The notes: a model not told the origin generated them from the letters alone. Shown: positions 46,098 through 56,141, counted from the first letter of the stretch. The stretch is 64,000 nucleotides of DNA from Hesseltinella vesiculosa (GCA_002104935.1 MCGT01000005.1:124001-188000); one strand, 5' to 3'. A program made the numbers and translations.

Positions 46098-46605
46098 ATG
46101 TTCATTGTCAACTGGTTTTATGATGTCTTGTCCTCTTTGGGTAAGTGATTGTCCTATTCACAAGATGCAAGGGGGGGGGGGAAGGAAAAAGTGGAAACGA
46201 TGGGAAGAAAAAAAGAAAAAAAAAAAGAGATGAAGAGACTCACGCCATGGTTTTGACTAGGCTTGATGAACAAGAATGCAAAGATTCTTTTCTTGGGTCT
46301 CGATAATGCCGGCAAGACCACATTACTTCATATGCTCAAGAACGACCGCTTGGCTTCTCTACAACCTACATCGCATCCCAGTAAGAAAAGTCGTCGATGG
46401 CCCTGGGGTTTTTATTTATTTATTTATTTTCGACAGCTGCTGAAGAATTGGCCATTGGCAATGTGCGTTTCACCACCTACGATCTCGGAGGTCACTTGCA
46501 AGCCCGTCGTTTGTGGCGTGATTACTTTCCTGAAGTCTCTGGTATTGTCTTCTTGGTCGATGCTGCCGATCACACTCGTTTTGCTGAATCCAAGGCTGAA
46601 TTAGA

Positions 46606-46640
<35 letters not shown>

Positions 46641-46972
46641 GACAGGACAAAAAACGCTCATGGTTTTCTGTAGGCTCTCCTTGCTATTGAACAACTGTCC
46701 AATGTGCCTTTCCTTGTTCTCGGTAACAAGATTGATGCTGCCGGCGCTGTGAGTGAAGAAGGCCTTCGACAACAACTTGGTTTGTTCCAAACCACTGGCA
46801 AGGTAAAAAGAAAACCGCGATGTGTGACAAGCTGCTGATGACACATTCGTTTTTTTGCCTTTCTTAGGGCAAGGTTCCCTTGAATATCCGACCCATCGAA
46901 GTGTTCATGTGCTCGGTGGTGATGCGACAAGGTTACGGTGATGGCTTCCGTTGGTTGTCTCAATACGTATAA
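46098..46972 (+). CDS. SAR1: Small GTPase Sar1
   Basis: GTPase that starts COPII coat assembly at endoplasmic reticulum exit sites. Five exons join to about 190 residues. The amphipathic amino-terminal helix [15 protein letters not shown] is followed by [16 protein letters not shown] (phosphate loop), [19 protein letters not shown] (switch 1, with the conserved Thr), [19 protein letters not shown] (switch 2), [16 protein letters not shown] (NKxD) and [20 protein letters not shown] near the end. All Sar1 hallmarks are there, including the start STAR-like hydrophobic helix without a myristoylation glycine. The intron before [12 protein letters not shown] has a run of about 26 A bases on the coding strand, which is odd because it follows the donor directly. 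Confidence 0.96.
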
Positions 46973-47040
46973 GGTTTCTTTTTTTTTTTTGTTTGTCTCC
47001 GTCCGCCCTCTTTTTTAATACAAATCTTCAAAAAAGAACT

Positions 47041-47046
47041 AATAAA
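47041..47046 (+). terminator. Putative polyadenylation signal of SAR1
   Basis: AATAAA about 70 bases after the SAR1 stop, followed by an A run; the convergent SOD2 stop lies 150 bases further. Confidence 0.4.
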
Positions 47047-47197
47047 AAAAAAATGAAATGATCATGTCAAGCAACCTCTCCCTCTTTCACATGCTTGAAC
47101 CCAAAGGAACCCTGGCTCCCGACGGTCAGTGGCACATGCATGCAGAAAAATGAAAATAAAAAAGGGTCATGCCTTGAGGCGTTTACTTTTTTTTATT

Positions 47198-48127
47198 TTA
47201 TTGGGCCTTGTTGAAACGGTCAACGACAGTTTCCCAGTTGATCACCTCCCAGACAGCCTTCATGTAATCAGGACGGACGTTCTTGTATTGCAGATAGTAG
47301 GCCTAGCCGAGAAAAAAACCAGTCAGCCTGCTGGAAGAGATGACCATCGAATGCTACTTACGTGTTCCCACACATCCACACCCAACAAAGGAGTCAAGTC
47401 TAGAAGAAATCGTCAGCAACCCCACGTCACGCCCTTCCAAGAACTTACGGAGAAGAGGATCTTGGTTAGCAGTGGTGGCGATTTCAACACGCTTGGTCTG
47501 CTTGTTGTAACCCTGCACGTCATAAAGTTAGGACAAGTCCGCCAGCCTTCCATCAAAACTTACCAACCAGGCCCAGCCAGAACCCTGGACACCAACGGCA
47601 GCAGCGTTGAACTTGGTGACAAACCCATCAAACGAGCCATATTCGCTGTCAATGGCCTTGGCCAAATCACCCGTAGGCTTGGCAGGCACCTTGCCTTTAG
47701 GACCCAAGTTCTTCCAGAACAAGCTGTGGTTGATATGGCCTGTTTAAAACAAGAGGTAAGCCTGTTGTGGTTGAAAGGTTGAGTCTTACCACCACCGTTG
47801 AATTTGAGGGCGTTTTGCAGGCGAAGTTGCTCAGTCAAGTCCTTGGCCTGGAATGACTTTTCAAGCTGTTCTTCGGCAACATTGTAGTTGTTGACATAGG
47901 TTTGATGATGCTTTTGATGATGCACTTCCATGATTTCCTTGCTGATATAGGGTTCAAGAGCCTAGCACAAGCACATGTGAGTCAGCGCCATGGGGTCTTT
48001 TTCTTCTCATTACATCGTAAGGATAGGGAAGATCAGGCAAAGTGACCTTGGTGCGGATGGCAGCAAGAGAGCCAAAGACAGGCTTAAAAGTAGCGGTCTT
48101 GATAGAACGAGCAGCAACAGACAACAT
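47198..48127 (-). CDS. SOD2: Manganese superoxide dismutase, mitochondrial
   Basis: Converts superoxide to peroxide in the matrix. Six exons. A presequence ([19 protein letters not shown]) precedes [12 protein letters not shown]. The metal ligands are in [14 protein letters not shown] (first His) and [11 protein letters not shown] (second His), and in [18 protein letters not shown] (Asp and last His). GSGWAWL and [11 protein letters not shown] are typical too. The residues around the second shell (GGGHINH and the Q of VGVQGSGW) favour Mn over Fe. The total, about 225 residues, fits the family. It starts divergently from MET14. Confidence 0.96.
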
Positions 48128-48563
48128 GATGAGTAAAGGTAAAAAAAAAAAAATAAACAACAACGCGAATTTTTTTTAATACTTTTTTTTACTGGCCTGC
48201 AAAAAAAAACCAAAGCCAGCTTTTGCTGACCCATCTTGCCTCTCATTGGCTCCAGCTGCTCCAACTTGGCCGCAATAGCCCCCTCCTCTCAACAGACGAG
48301 GGTGCTCTATCCAGGAAGCCTTGTCAAAAAAGTGACGTCACTCATCTTCTGAATGAACAGATCCATGGCTGGCTTGACGGTGGCGGTTGTCGGACACGAA
48401 TTCATCCGATGATCATTGGGAAGAATGGCGCCATCCTGCAGATGGCCAATAGCAAAGATCAGATGAGCCGCACTTTTTTTTTGCATCATTTAAACAGGTT
48501 GGTCTCATTTCTCTTTTTCTTCTTCTTCTTCTTCTTTTTGCATATATCCCCCTTTATATAAAG
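48128..48563. promoter_or_regulatory. Divergent promoter, SOD2 / MET14
   Basis: About 435 bases. It contains ATTGG at about 48245 (an inverted CCAAT box), CGCAATAGCC, a TGACGTCA palindrome at about 48332 resembling a cAMP-response/bZIP site, and a (CTT)n tract at 48519-48536 just before the MET14 start. A bZIP site would suit a stress gene, but this is only a motif. Confidence 0.5.
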
Positions 48564-49237
48564 ATGGCTTCAAACATTACTTGGCACGATGGCTCTGTCT
48601 CTTCAGAAGAACGTCAGTCGCTCTTGAAACAAAAGGTAGGTGTTAAAAAAAAAAAAAAGCAGGGGAGCTGGTTTTATTGAACCCGCTTTAGGGTCTTACC
48701 ATTTGGTTCACTGGTCTATCGGCTTCTGGTAAGTCGACGTTGGCCACTGCTCTTGAACAAACACTGCTTCATTCTGGTGTCAGCAGCTATCGATTGGACG
48801 GCGACAACATCCGCTTTGGCCTTAACAAGAACTTGGGCTTTGGCCCTGACGATCGCACCGAAAACATCCGTCGCATTTCCGAAGTGGCCAAGCTGTTTGC
48901 TGACGCCACCGTCGTCGCCATCACTGCCTTCATTAGCCCATACCGAGCCGACCGAGACTCTGCTCGTCAACTGCACAAGGAGGCGGGTTTGCCTTTTGTC
49001 GAAGTCTTTGCCGACGCTCCTTTGGACGTCGTCGAACAACGGGATCCCAAGGGCTTGTACAAAAAGGCCAAGGCTGGAGAAATCAAAGAATTCACAGGCA
49101 TCAGCGCCCCCTATGAAGCCCCCGAAGCCCCCGAAGTTCACGTCAAGACCGACCAAGTCTCTGTTGAAGAAGGTGTCCAACAAGTCATCAAGTACCTTGT
49201 GGACCAAGGCTACCTTGCTGCTGACCGCCTGGCCTAA
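48564..49237 (+). CDS. MET14: Adenylylsulfate kinase
   Basis: Phosphorylates adenosine 5'-phosphosulfate to PAPS in sulfate assimilation. Two exons: [20 protein letters not shown] to KQK, then a GTAGGT intron, then [20 protein letters not shown] with the phosphate loop. [20 protein letters not shown] and [16 protein letters not shown] hold the APS-binding residues, and [34 protein letters not shown] and [13 protein letters not shown] follow. The length, close to 200 residues, is usual. It is the stand-alone kinase, not the sulfurylase-fused form. Codon use is biased to C-ending codons, suggesting solid expression. Confidence 0.97.
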
Positions 49238-49318
49238 CATGACCATGCATATCCCCCAATAGATCTTGCCTTTTAGACTCGTGATTTTTTTTTTATAAAA
49301 GGAAAGAAAAAAAAAAAG

Positions 49319-50752
49319 CTACGTGTATTGAGCAAGTCGTTGACGGTTGACAGTGGATATAAAAAAAGTGCCATCTTGATGCGACCAGCTGACAGCATCC
49401 GAGTAGTATGGGAGCTCTTGCACTTGCAAGATGGATTCCGGGAGATGGAAGTTGCGTGCATTGATCTTGTGGTTCTTGTGCACAAACGACTTAAGCGACA
49501 CAATTTTGGCGCCTTCTTTCAGATCCAAGAACAACCGCAATAAATCCTGGTTGGTCGTCGAGTCGAATGCATAGTTGTTCACCAGCACCACATCGGCCCG
49601 CCGCATTGTCGCCATCAGATCCTGCTGTCCTCCATCCAGAAAATCGCCCTGTCGAAAATGCACCTTGCCGGTGGCCAGCCCCCATGCTCTAGAGAGAAGC
49701 ATGAGTCCTGTTTTCCAGTGTGTGCTGCTTTCGCTTACTTCATACGTGTGGCATATTCCTTGAGCTGACGCTTGGCAAGTTTACATGGGGTTTCCATGAT
49801 TTCAATGCCAAACGATTCGCAGCCAGTCTGGGCTGCCACTTGCAGCACAGCATTGCCAATCCCACTCCCAAGATCCACAAACACACTCTTGACTGTCATC
49901 TTTGTCCTTTCAATCATCTCATTGACGAAGCTAGGGTTCACCTCGCCATACACAAAATTTGAAAATGCTGTGTGGGAGAAGAAAGGTTGAATGATGCAGC
50001 CTGTCGTGTGTGTATCTCTTTACCCTTGTATCGATTCAGTTTATCGGCATGAAAGGCAACGGTTCGGCTATAGATTTGATACAGCACATGACACGCCAAG
50101 GTATAAGAGGCGTGGCGACGACGTGTTTCCTGCAAGGACAGCGCACCGTGCTGCTGCTTCAAATCCCGGAGCTGCGTGTTCCATTGGTCGATGGCAGCGA
50201 CATAGCCCGGCTGCTCGCGTCGGTTGCGGTATTTGGTCAGCTGCCGCATGATCCCTTGCTGCACATCACCGAAGCGCTTCTGCTGCTCACGTGTCAAGTA
50301 GTCGTCATAGATGTGCTGGATAGTATCTGCAATATCTGCCATTGGGTTGTATTGCTGTGTCTCCTGAGTGATGGGGCAAACCAGAAAAAACCTGCGGGAA
50401 ACCTGTCAGGACTGAGTCGAAACGACAAAACACTTACTCTTCTTTTTGATGAGCTGGGTATTCGAGTTCAATCCTCAGACTGGCGTCGTCTTTCCATTCG
50501 CTGGGATCCTTTGTAAAAACTGAACTAGATTGGACCCGTCAAGAAACCCAGTTAACATAGTTTAGATGCTTCGCCCAATGCGATGAAAGGCAACTTACAA
50601 GAACGGTACAAGGACGGGTACGTTTGGACAACATTGGCCGAGGACAGCATAGACCGTACCTTGGACTCCTTGCCGGGCGTCTTTTTTCGGCTAATTATTT
50701 CTTGCTGTTCATTCGATGGTATTTTCCGTTTCATTCCTGCCACATTCGCCAT
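49319..50752 (-). CDS. DOT1: Histone H3-K79 methyltransferase Dot1
   Basis: Methylates H3 on lysine 79 without a SET domain. Five exons (50599-50752, 50438-50519, 50024-50391, 49739-49967, 49319-49688) join in phase to 400 residues. Exon 1 has a basic segment (MKRKIPSNEQQEIISRKKTP) that may bind nucleosomes. Then DPSEWKDDASLRIELEYPA, FFLVCPITQETQQYNPMADI and VYGEVNPSFVNEMIE. The SAM site follows (FVDLGSGIGNAVLQVAAQ and FGIEIMETPCKLAK), and NNYAFDSTTNQDLL and GAKIVSLKSF. These are the Dot1 D1-like motifs. It is shorter than yeast Dot1, which has a longer amino-terminal tail. The first intron must end at GTTCAG, six bases after a CTAG that would break the frame. Confidence 0.93.
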
Positions 50753-50907
50753 GGCTCCAATGCACAGTGCAAAAAAAAAAAAAAAAAAAAAAAAGGAAGA
50801 AAAAGAAAATAGCCCCCTTTTTTTAGAAATGCCGCCCAGCCATAAAACCCGTGCCTCTTACTTTTCTTTTCTTTTCATTTTAATCATTCACGCATTGTCC
50901 CTTCCCC
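50753..50907. promoter_or_regulatory. 155-base divergent promoter, DOT1 / endonuclease V
   Basis: Only 155 bases separate the two start codons. They contain an A run at 50771-50794, a T run at 50818-50825 and a CT-rich tract at 50860-50880. No TATA-like element is obvious. Confidence 0.5.
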
Positions 50908-51879
50908 ATGACCACAAGCCAATTGACTGAATACACATCATCGCCTTCTCGGGATCAGCGAGCCATCTGGGAAAAGCAAGTTGTTGACATTGGCATGGAA
51001 CGCTGCTGACACTTTTTTTTTTTTTAATTTTCTTAGGCTGCAAGAAACTCTTCGACATGACATTATACTTCAGGACAAACTTGATTTCAACCCAGAATCC
51101 CTTGATGATCTCGTTTATATCGGCGGTGTCGACCTGAGCTTTCCTGAAAATGATCAGGAACATGCTGTGGCCTGTTTAGTCGTGATGAAATACCCCTCCA
51201 TGGAGGTAAAGTGGTCCTTTTTCGAAAGGCAAAGTTTCCCGCGGCTCACCCTTTTTTTTATGTTGGCCCCCTGCAGGTAGTCTATACCGATTTCTTGACC
51301 ACGCGTCTGTACCTACCTTATATTGCTGGCTTTCTTGCTTTTCGTGAAGTGGCACCTTTACAAAAGCTGTTGGAAAAGCTCCAATTGCAACAGCCCGACA
51401 TCTACCCTCAGGTCCTTCTGGTGGATGGTAAACGAACCCTGCCGCAGTTGCCTACCGCCAGCGAAATTCATTCTTTTTTTTTTATCCTTGCAGGCAATGG
51501 CCGCCTGCATCCTCGATGCTGTGGGATTGCTTGCCATCTGGGTGTGCAAGTAGACGTACCTACCATTGGCATAGGCAAGAACTTCTTGGTGATTGATGAC
51601 GGCGATGCTTTGCAGATGGGACGTGTCAAAAAGGAAGCCAGGGAATCACTTGCCAAGGCGGGCGATTGGATGCCGCTCCAAGGTGCTTCTGGAACCATCT
51701 ATGGCGCAGCCTTGCGCACCACCCAAGACGCGCCGAACCCAATTTTTGTCAGTCAGGGCCACCGTATCACCTTGCCCTCCGCCATCCGCATCGTCATGGC
51801 AACCAGCCGCTTCCGCATTCCAGACCCCATCCGCCATGCTGATCAAAAAAGCCGTGCCTACATTCGCACTCATCGATGA
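50908..51879 (+). CDS. Endonuclease V
   Basis: Nuclease that cuts DNA or RNA one base 3' of deoxyinosine or inosine. Four exons. The amino end MTTSQLTEYTSSPSRDQ leads to AIWEK and LQETLRHDII; then the catalytic aspartate in YIGGVDLSFP, YLPYIAGFLAFREVAPL, VLLVDGNGRLHPRCCGIACH (second Asp) and VDVPTIGIGKNFLVIDDG. RITLPSAIRIVMATSRFRIP follows near the end. The first intron (50976-51036) makes sense only with a GC donor (AAAA|GCAAGT ... TTCTTAG), since no GT nearby keeps the frame. The start ATG at 50908 is the only one before the first intron. Whether it works on inosine in RNA, as animal enzymes do, is unknown. Confidence 0.92.
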
Positions 51880-52467
51880 CTCTTTTTTTCTTATACCCAC
51901 CTCACCCGCTTACATACATCCTTGCGTTTAATAAAGGGCCATCTTTAGAAGAAAAACCACGCCCCGGGCCGAATGGCGGCTTCTGGTGAGCTATCTGGCA
52001 GACGAGGCCGTCAAGTAGGAGGCATTGAAAGAGAAATGCTGGTATTTTTGTTCATGGATGTAAGAAGGAGAAAAAATACGATCAGGCCTGTACAAAAATA
52101 AAGCCTCAAGGGAAGGATCAGATCATTGAGGGGTTCCCCTGACGAAAATGGCCGAGCTTTGATTGTTACCGTAAACATCGCTTTGCTTCAAGTAAACATC
52201 GCTTTGCTTCAAGTAAACATCGCTTTGCTTCAAGTAAACATCGCTTTGCTTCAAGTAAACATCGCTTTGCTTCAAGTAAACATCGCTTTGCTTTAAGTAA
52301 AAATAGGATTCAAAAAGTGATGTTAACAGGTGGCATTCAAAATGTCAAAATGACAAAAAAGAAATTGCTGCGCTCTCTCTTTTTTTTTTTTTTTTTCCTC
52401 CATGTCCATAGACATCTTGACGACATGGCTCTTTTGCATTGGCTTTTTTTTTATTCAAAAAATAGAT
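51880..52467. other. Convergent intergenic region with a tandem array
   Basis: Lies between the stop codons of endonuclease V and the glycosyltransferase. It holds the 21-base array (listed separately), purine-rich sequence and a T run at 52380-52396. No gene is seen. Confidence 0.5.
52171..52296. repeat. Six-copy 21-base tandem repeat with a GTAAACA core
   Basis: Six head-to-tail copies of a 21-base unit, GTAAACATCGCTTTGCTTCA plus A. The first five are identical and the sixth has one change (CTTTAA). A degenerate GTAAAAA follows at 52297. Each unit contains GTAAACA, the core bound by forkhead transcription factors in many organisms. A 21-base spacing equals two helical turns, so the cores would face the same side. 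It is not a CRISPR: no spacers. Function is unknown. Confidence 0.9.
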
Positions 52468-54207
52468 CTAGAGTGGCACGTTGGGATTGGGATAAAACAC
52501 AATGTCAGCAGGGTCTGGCACCTCAGGCGCAAAGGGGCCATGGTGAGGATCGACAAGATAAAAAATCACATTGAAGCAGATGCCAGCAAAGATGAGCAAG
52601 AACCAGATGATGAGGGGCAGGGCTTGCTTGAGCTTGAACCAAAAGGCCGACTCGGACTTGCGTTCGGACGCAGACCTTGCACTGGTCCCCCAGCTGACAT
52701 CCCACAGCGAAATCAGGGCCCACAGCTTGGCAGGCACGAGCCCAAACAGATAATAAATCGAGTAGAGGGGGAACAGCAAGAAGCGGGGTGAGAAGGTGAC
52801 CAGGCAGGAGTAGATCGTCTTGAGCAAGGCAATGACCGAGAGCGACGTCAGCCACATGAGCAGCACCCAAGGCGACTTGACCCACATGATATAGAAGATC
52901 GAGAACATCAGGACAAAGGGATACATGCCTTGGTAGAACAGCTCGGCCGCCATCCAGGGGCTGTGCTTGTGCAGGCAGCGGGCATTCCACAGCATCTCAC
53001 GGTAAAAGCTCTTGGACCAGCGGGTCTGTTGACGGAACCAGCGCAAAAACGTGACGGGCGTCTCGGTGTCGCAAAAAGCGTGGTGGTTGTAGATCACGGA
53101 TGCGCCTCGGTTGAGCACACAGTTGGTCAGGTGCCGGTCATCGCCGTAGGTGCATTCCAAGCCCAGGAACGTCTGCTGGACCCAGTGGTCGAGGATGGGG
53201 GCCAGGTAGTTGGCGCGGTAGATGCCCATGGGGCCAGACACGCAGGTGACCGAGCGGTTGAAGCTTTGGGCAGCACGTTCAATGTTAAAGGCCATCCAAT
53301 AGCGCAGCGACGACATGAAGGACAAGAGCGAGTCGGTGGCATTCCAAATGCGGACGTCACCGGCAGCAGCCCCGATGCCCGGGAAGAAATGGAGAGCACG
53401 CTCCAGCTCCAGCACCGCGTTGGGATCAAAGCGGGTGTCGGAGTCCGTCGACACCACGCTGTCACAGCCGGCAGCCAGCAGCACACGGAAAGCGGTGTAC
53501 ATCGCATGGCGCTTGCCTTGATGGGGCTGGAGGTAACATACCACCTGGGTATCCGAGGGCAAGAATGCAAGGAGCTCGGACGGCAAGGGGGCCAACACAT
53601 CGTCGTAGCGGCCAGGCGCTGCCGTGTCTTTTTCCTGGCCGTCGCCAAGGTCATGGCCGCTGGAGGTCGAGCAAGCCGAGCTGGAAGAGTGGGCCATTTG
53701 CTTTTTGAGTTCTTTCTGTTGCTCAGACAGCAGGAATGTCAGGTTGACGACTGGCTGCTTGGGAAACACGTCTTGGTAGATGGCGGCCATCTCGGTGTCT
53801 TCGGCGTCATTGCCGTCGATGACAATACAAATGACCAATGGATCTGGATAGTTGAGCTGGCGGATGGATTCGAGACAGGCGACAAACAAGGCAGGTTCTT
53901 CTCGGTAGCCAACGACAGCCAGCCCAACTTTGGAGGCTTTGCGGACGCCAGGCTGGTCTGGGCTTTCGGATGGCTCCGGCGGCGGGCATTTCCTTCGCCA
54001 TCGGTTGATCATCAGTCGATTCAGTGAAGCAAATGTCAGCTGTAGCACAATAAAGGCAAACACAATGAGCCCATACAGACCCAAGACCCAGAACGACACC
54101 TTGGTGACCTGGAATCGCAATGCATAGCCGATGATGGCGGGTAATACAAAAGTGCACGAGATAACTGTCGAGTAGAAGACTTTTAATGGCAAAGTCCACT
54201 TGCTCAT
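52468..54207 (-). CDS. Hyaluronan-synthase-like processive glycosyltransferase (GT2)
   Basis: Membrane enzyme predicted to polymerise and export a beta-linked sugar chain. Single exon, 579 residues. Two amino-terminal spans (about residues 8-31 and 38-61) precede the GT2 domain: VGYREEP, VIDGNDAED, GKRHAMYTAF, then DSDT at 255-258, GDVRIW at 284-289, RYWMAFNIERA, SGPMGIY at 324-330, GDDRHLTN at 355-362 and QQTRWSKS at 393-400. At least four further spans and WGTSAR at 506-511 follow. This is the motif set and order of vertebrate-type hyaluronan synthases, and WGTSxR in particular is not a chitin synthase motif. An insert of about 55 residues (Ser/Gly/Asp-rich, about 165-220) is unlike animal enzymes. 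Fungal relatives such as Cryptococcus Cps1 make hyaluronan, but the product here is unknown. Confidence 0.85.
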   Translation of the reverse strand: MSKWTLPLKVFYSTVISCTFVLPAIIGYALRFQVTKVSFWVLGLYGLIVFAFIVLQLTFASLNRLMINRWRRKCPPPEPSESPDQPGVRKASKVGLAVVGYREEPALFVACLESIRQLNYPDPLVICIVIDGNDAEDTEMAAIYQDVFPKQPVVNLTFLLSEQQKELKKQMAHSSSSACSTSSGHDLGDGQEKDTAAPGRYDDVLAPLPSELLAFLPSDTQVVCYLQPHQGKRHAMYTAFRVLLAAGCDSVVSTDSDTRFDPNAVLELERALHFFPGIGAAAGDVRIWNATDSLLSFMSSLRYWMAFNIERAAQSFNRSVTCVSGPMGIYRANYLAPILDHWVQQTFLGLECTYGDDRHLTNCVLNRGASVIYNHHAFCDTETPVTFLRWFRQQTRWSKSFYREMLWNARCLHKHSPWMAAELFYQGMYPFVLMFSIFYIMWVKSPWVLLMWLTSLSVIALLKTIYSCLVTFSPRFLLFPLYSIYYLFGLVPAKLWALISLWDVSWGTSARSASERKSESAFWFKLKQALPLIIWFLLIFAGICFNVIFYLVDPHHGPFAPEVPDPADIVFYPNPNVPL

Positions 54208-54532
54208 CTTTTTGACAGAAAAAAAAAAAAAAATGAAAGAGAGAGAGAGAGAGAGAGAGTGATCGGCTTTGGCACATGGGTCCTCCTTCAATATGAATAC
54301 AGGTGCCTCAAAAACGAGTCGGTGAAACGCGTGGTCGCCTCAGTTCATTTACAGAAAAAAAAAAAAAAAAAAAAAAAAAGCCGAGACAGAGCTTTGGGCC
54401 ATGTTATGATGATCCAGCGTACCTTGCGCAATAACAAAGTCTTTTTTTTTATTATTACAATAGAATAAGTCTTGGGGGTGTATTTTTTTCTGTATATGTA
54501 ACGAAATGCAACTCTTTTTTTTTTTTTTTTTC

Positions 54533-55863
54533 CTAAGCCAAACCAGCTTCCTTCATGGCCTATGGTGAGTGAAAATAAAAAAGGGGGGTTAGGAGGGGTT
54601 TGATCTGCTCGGCCAATTTTTTTTTTTTTTTTGATCTAGAAACTTACAGCAAGGAGAGTGGTACCCAACTTGGCGGGAGAGGGGGTGACACGGACACCGG
54701 CATCTTCTAAAGCCTTGATCTTGGTTTGGGCAGTACCCTTACCACCAGAGATGATGGCACCGGCATGACCCATACGGCGACCAGGAGGAGCAGTGACACC
54801 GGCAATGAAAGAGGCCACAGGCTTGGGTTGGGCACGGGTTTGGTTGTATTGTTTCAAAAAGTCGGCAGCGGCTTCTTCAGCTTCACCACCGATTTCACCA
54901 ATCATGATGATACCTTCGGTTTCGTCGTCATCCAAGAACACCTTGAGACAGTCGATGAAGTTGGTACCGTTCAAGGGATCACCACCAATACCCACACAGA
55001 GGGTTTGTCCCAAGCCAACGTCGGTTGTTTGTTGCACAGCTTCGTAAGTCAAGGTACCGGAGCGAGAGACAATCCCGACCTTGCCCTTCTTCAAGATGCT
55101 GCCGGGCATGATACCAATCTTACATTCTTCAGCCTTGATCATACCGGGACAGTTGGGGCCCACCAAACGGGAGCTGGATTGGGTCAACAAGGCTTGCTTG
55201 ACACGAACCATGTCGTGTTGGGGAATACCTTCGGTGATGGCAACGATCAAAGGCACTTCAGCTTCGATGGCTTCCAAAATAGCAGCAGCAGCACCAGGAG
55301 GAGGCACGTAAATCACACTAGCATCAGCCTTGGTTTCTTGCACAGCCTAAAACCAAACCAAAAAATGGGTGTCAGTTTTCTTTTGTTGTGCGTGCCTCCC
55401 GCCCTTTTTTTTTTTTTTCTTTCTTTTGCCTCGACTTGTTTTTACTTACTTCACGAACAGTACCGAACACAGGCAAACCCAAGTGAGTTTGACCAGCCTT
55501 TTTGGGAGAGATACCACCGACCATGTTGGTGCCATATTCAATGGCTTGTTGGGAATGGAAAGTACCCTGATTAAAAGACGTGTTAAAAAAGGCATTCTTT
55601 AACACCTTTTTTTTCCCTTTTTTTTAATACTTACTTGTTTACCAGTGAAACCTTGACAGATAACCTTGGTGTTCTTTCCAATCATCAAGTTCTTGGCTGT
55701 GGAATCATAGCCAGAAGTCGACAAGGAACGACGGGCCACTATTGTTTTTTTTTTGTTTTTTTTAATGATAAGGTCAGTCACGCTGATGTCTTTATGAATG
55801 AGAAAAAACGGTAGGTTTACCAGAAGCGGTGGAACGTAACATGTTGGTGGCAGTAGAGAACAT
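54533..55863 (-). CDS. LSC1: Succinyl-CoA ligase alpha subunit, mitochondrial
   Basis: Alpha chain of the citric-acid-cycle enzyme that makes GTP or ATP from succinyl-CoA. Five or six exons. Presequence [15 protein letters not shown], then [80 protein letters not shown] (as [13 protein letters not shown]), [38 protein letters not shown] and [18 protein letters not shown], which carries the catalytic histidine. The last exon is only eight codons (AMKEAGLA) after a T-rich intron. The length, about 330 residues, fits. The beta subunit is not in the window. Confidence 0.96.
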
Positions 55864-56085
55864 TGTGTTGATGTTTAATGTGTGATGGAAAAAAAAAAAA
55901 AAAAAGAAAGAGACAAAAAAAAAAAAATAAATAAAAATGAGCTGTTTTGCAGAATAAGGCGGGAGCACAAGGGAAAACGAAAATTTTTTGGCCTGCGAGA
56001 AAGGATCGGGATTTCAATCAAGATTGTTGTTGTTTTTTTTCAACTGGTTGCCTCTCCATTGATTTCCTTGGAAGAATGACATTGA

Positions 56086-56089
<4 letters not shown>

Positions 56090-56135
<46 letters not shown>
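56090..56135. repeat. (AG)n microsatellite beside a stop codon
   Basis: About 46 bases of AG dinucleotides, ending three bases from the stop codon (56139) of the His-rich protein gene, so it lies in its 3' untranslated region and upstream of LSC1. Confidence 0.9.

Positions 56136-56138
<3 letters not shown>

Positions 56139-56141
<3 letters not shown>

Noticed and set aside
52171..52296. CRISPR array
   Set aside because: Repeats are head-to-tail without spacers and the genome is eukaryotic.
52523..54027. Other long frames on both strands over the glycosyltransferase
   Set aside because: GC-rich coding sequence creates shadow frames; only the minus-strand frame ending at 52468 carries the GT2 motifs.
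52468..54207. Chitin synthase
   Set aside because: It lacks the chitin synthase motifs QRRRW and EDRxL in their usual form and instead has GDDRHLTN, QQTRW and WGTSAR.
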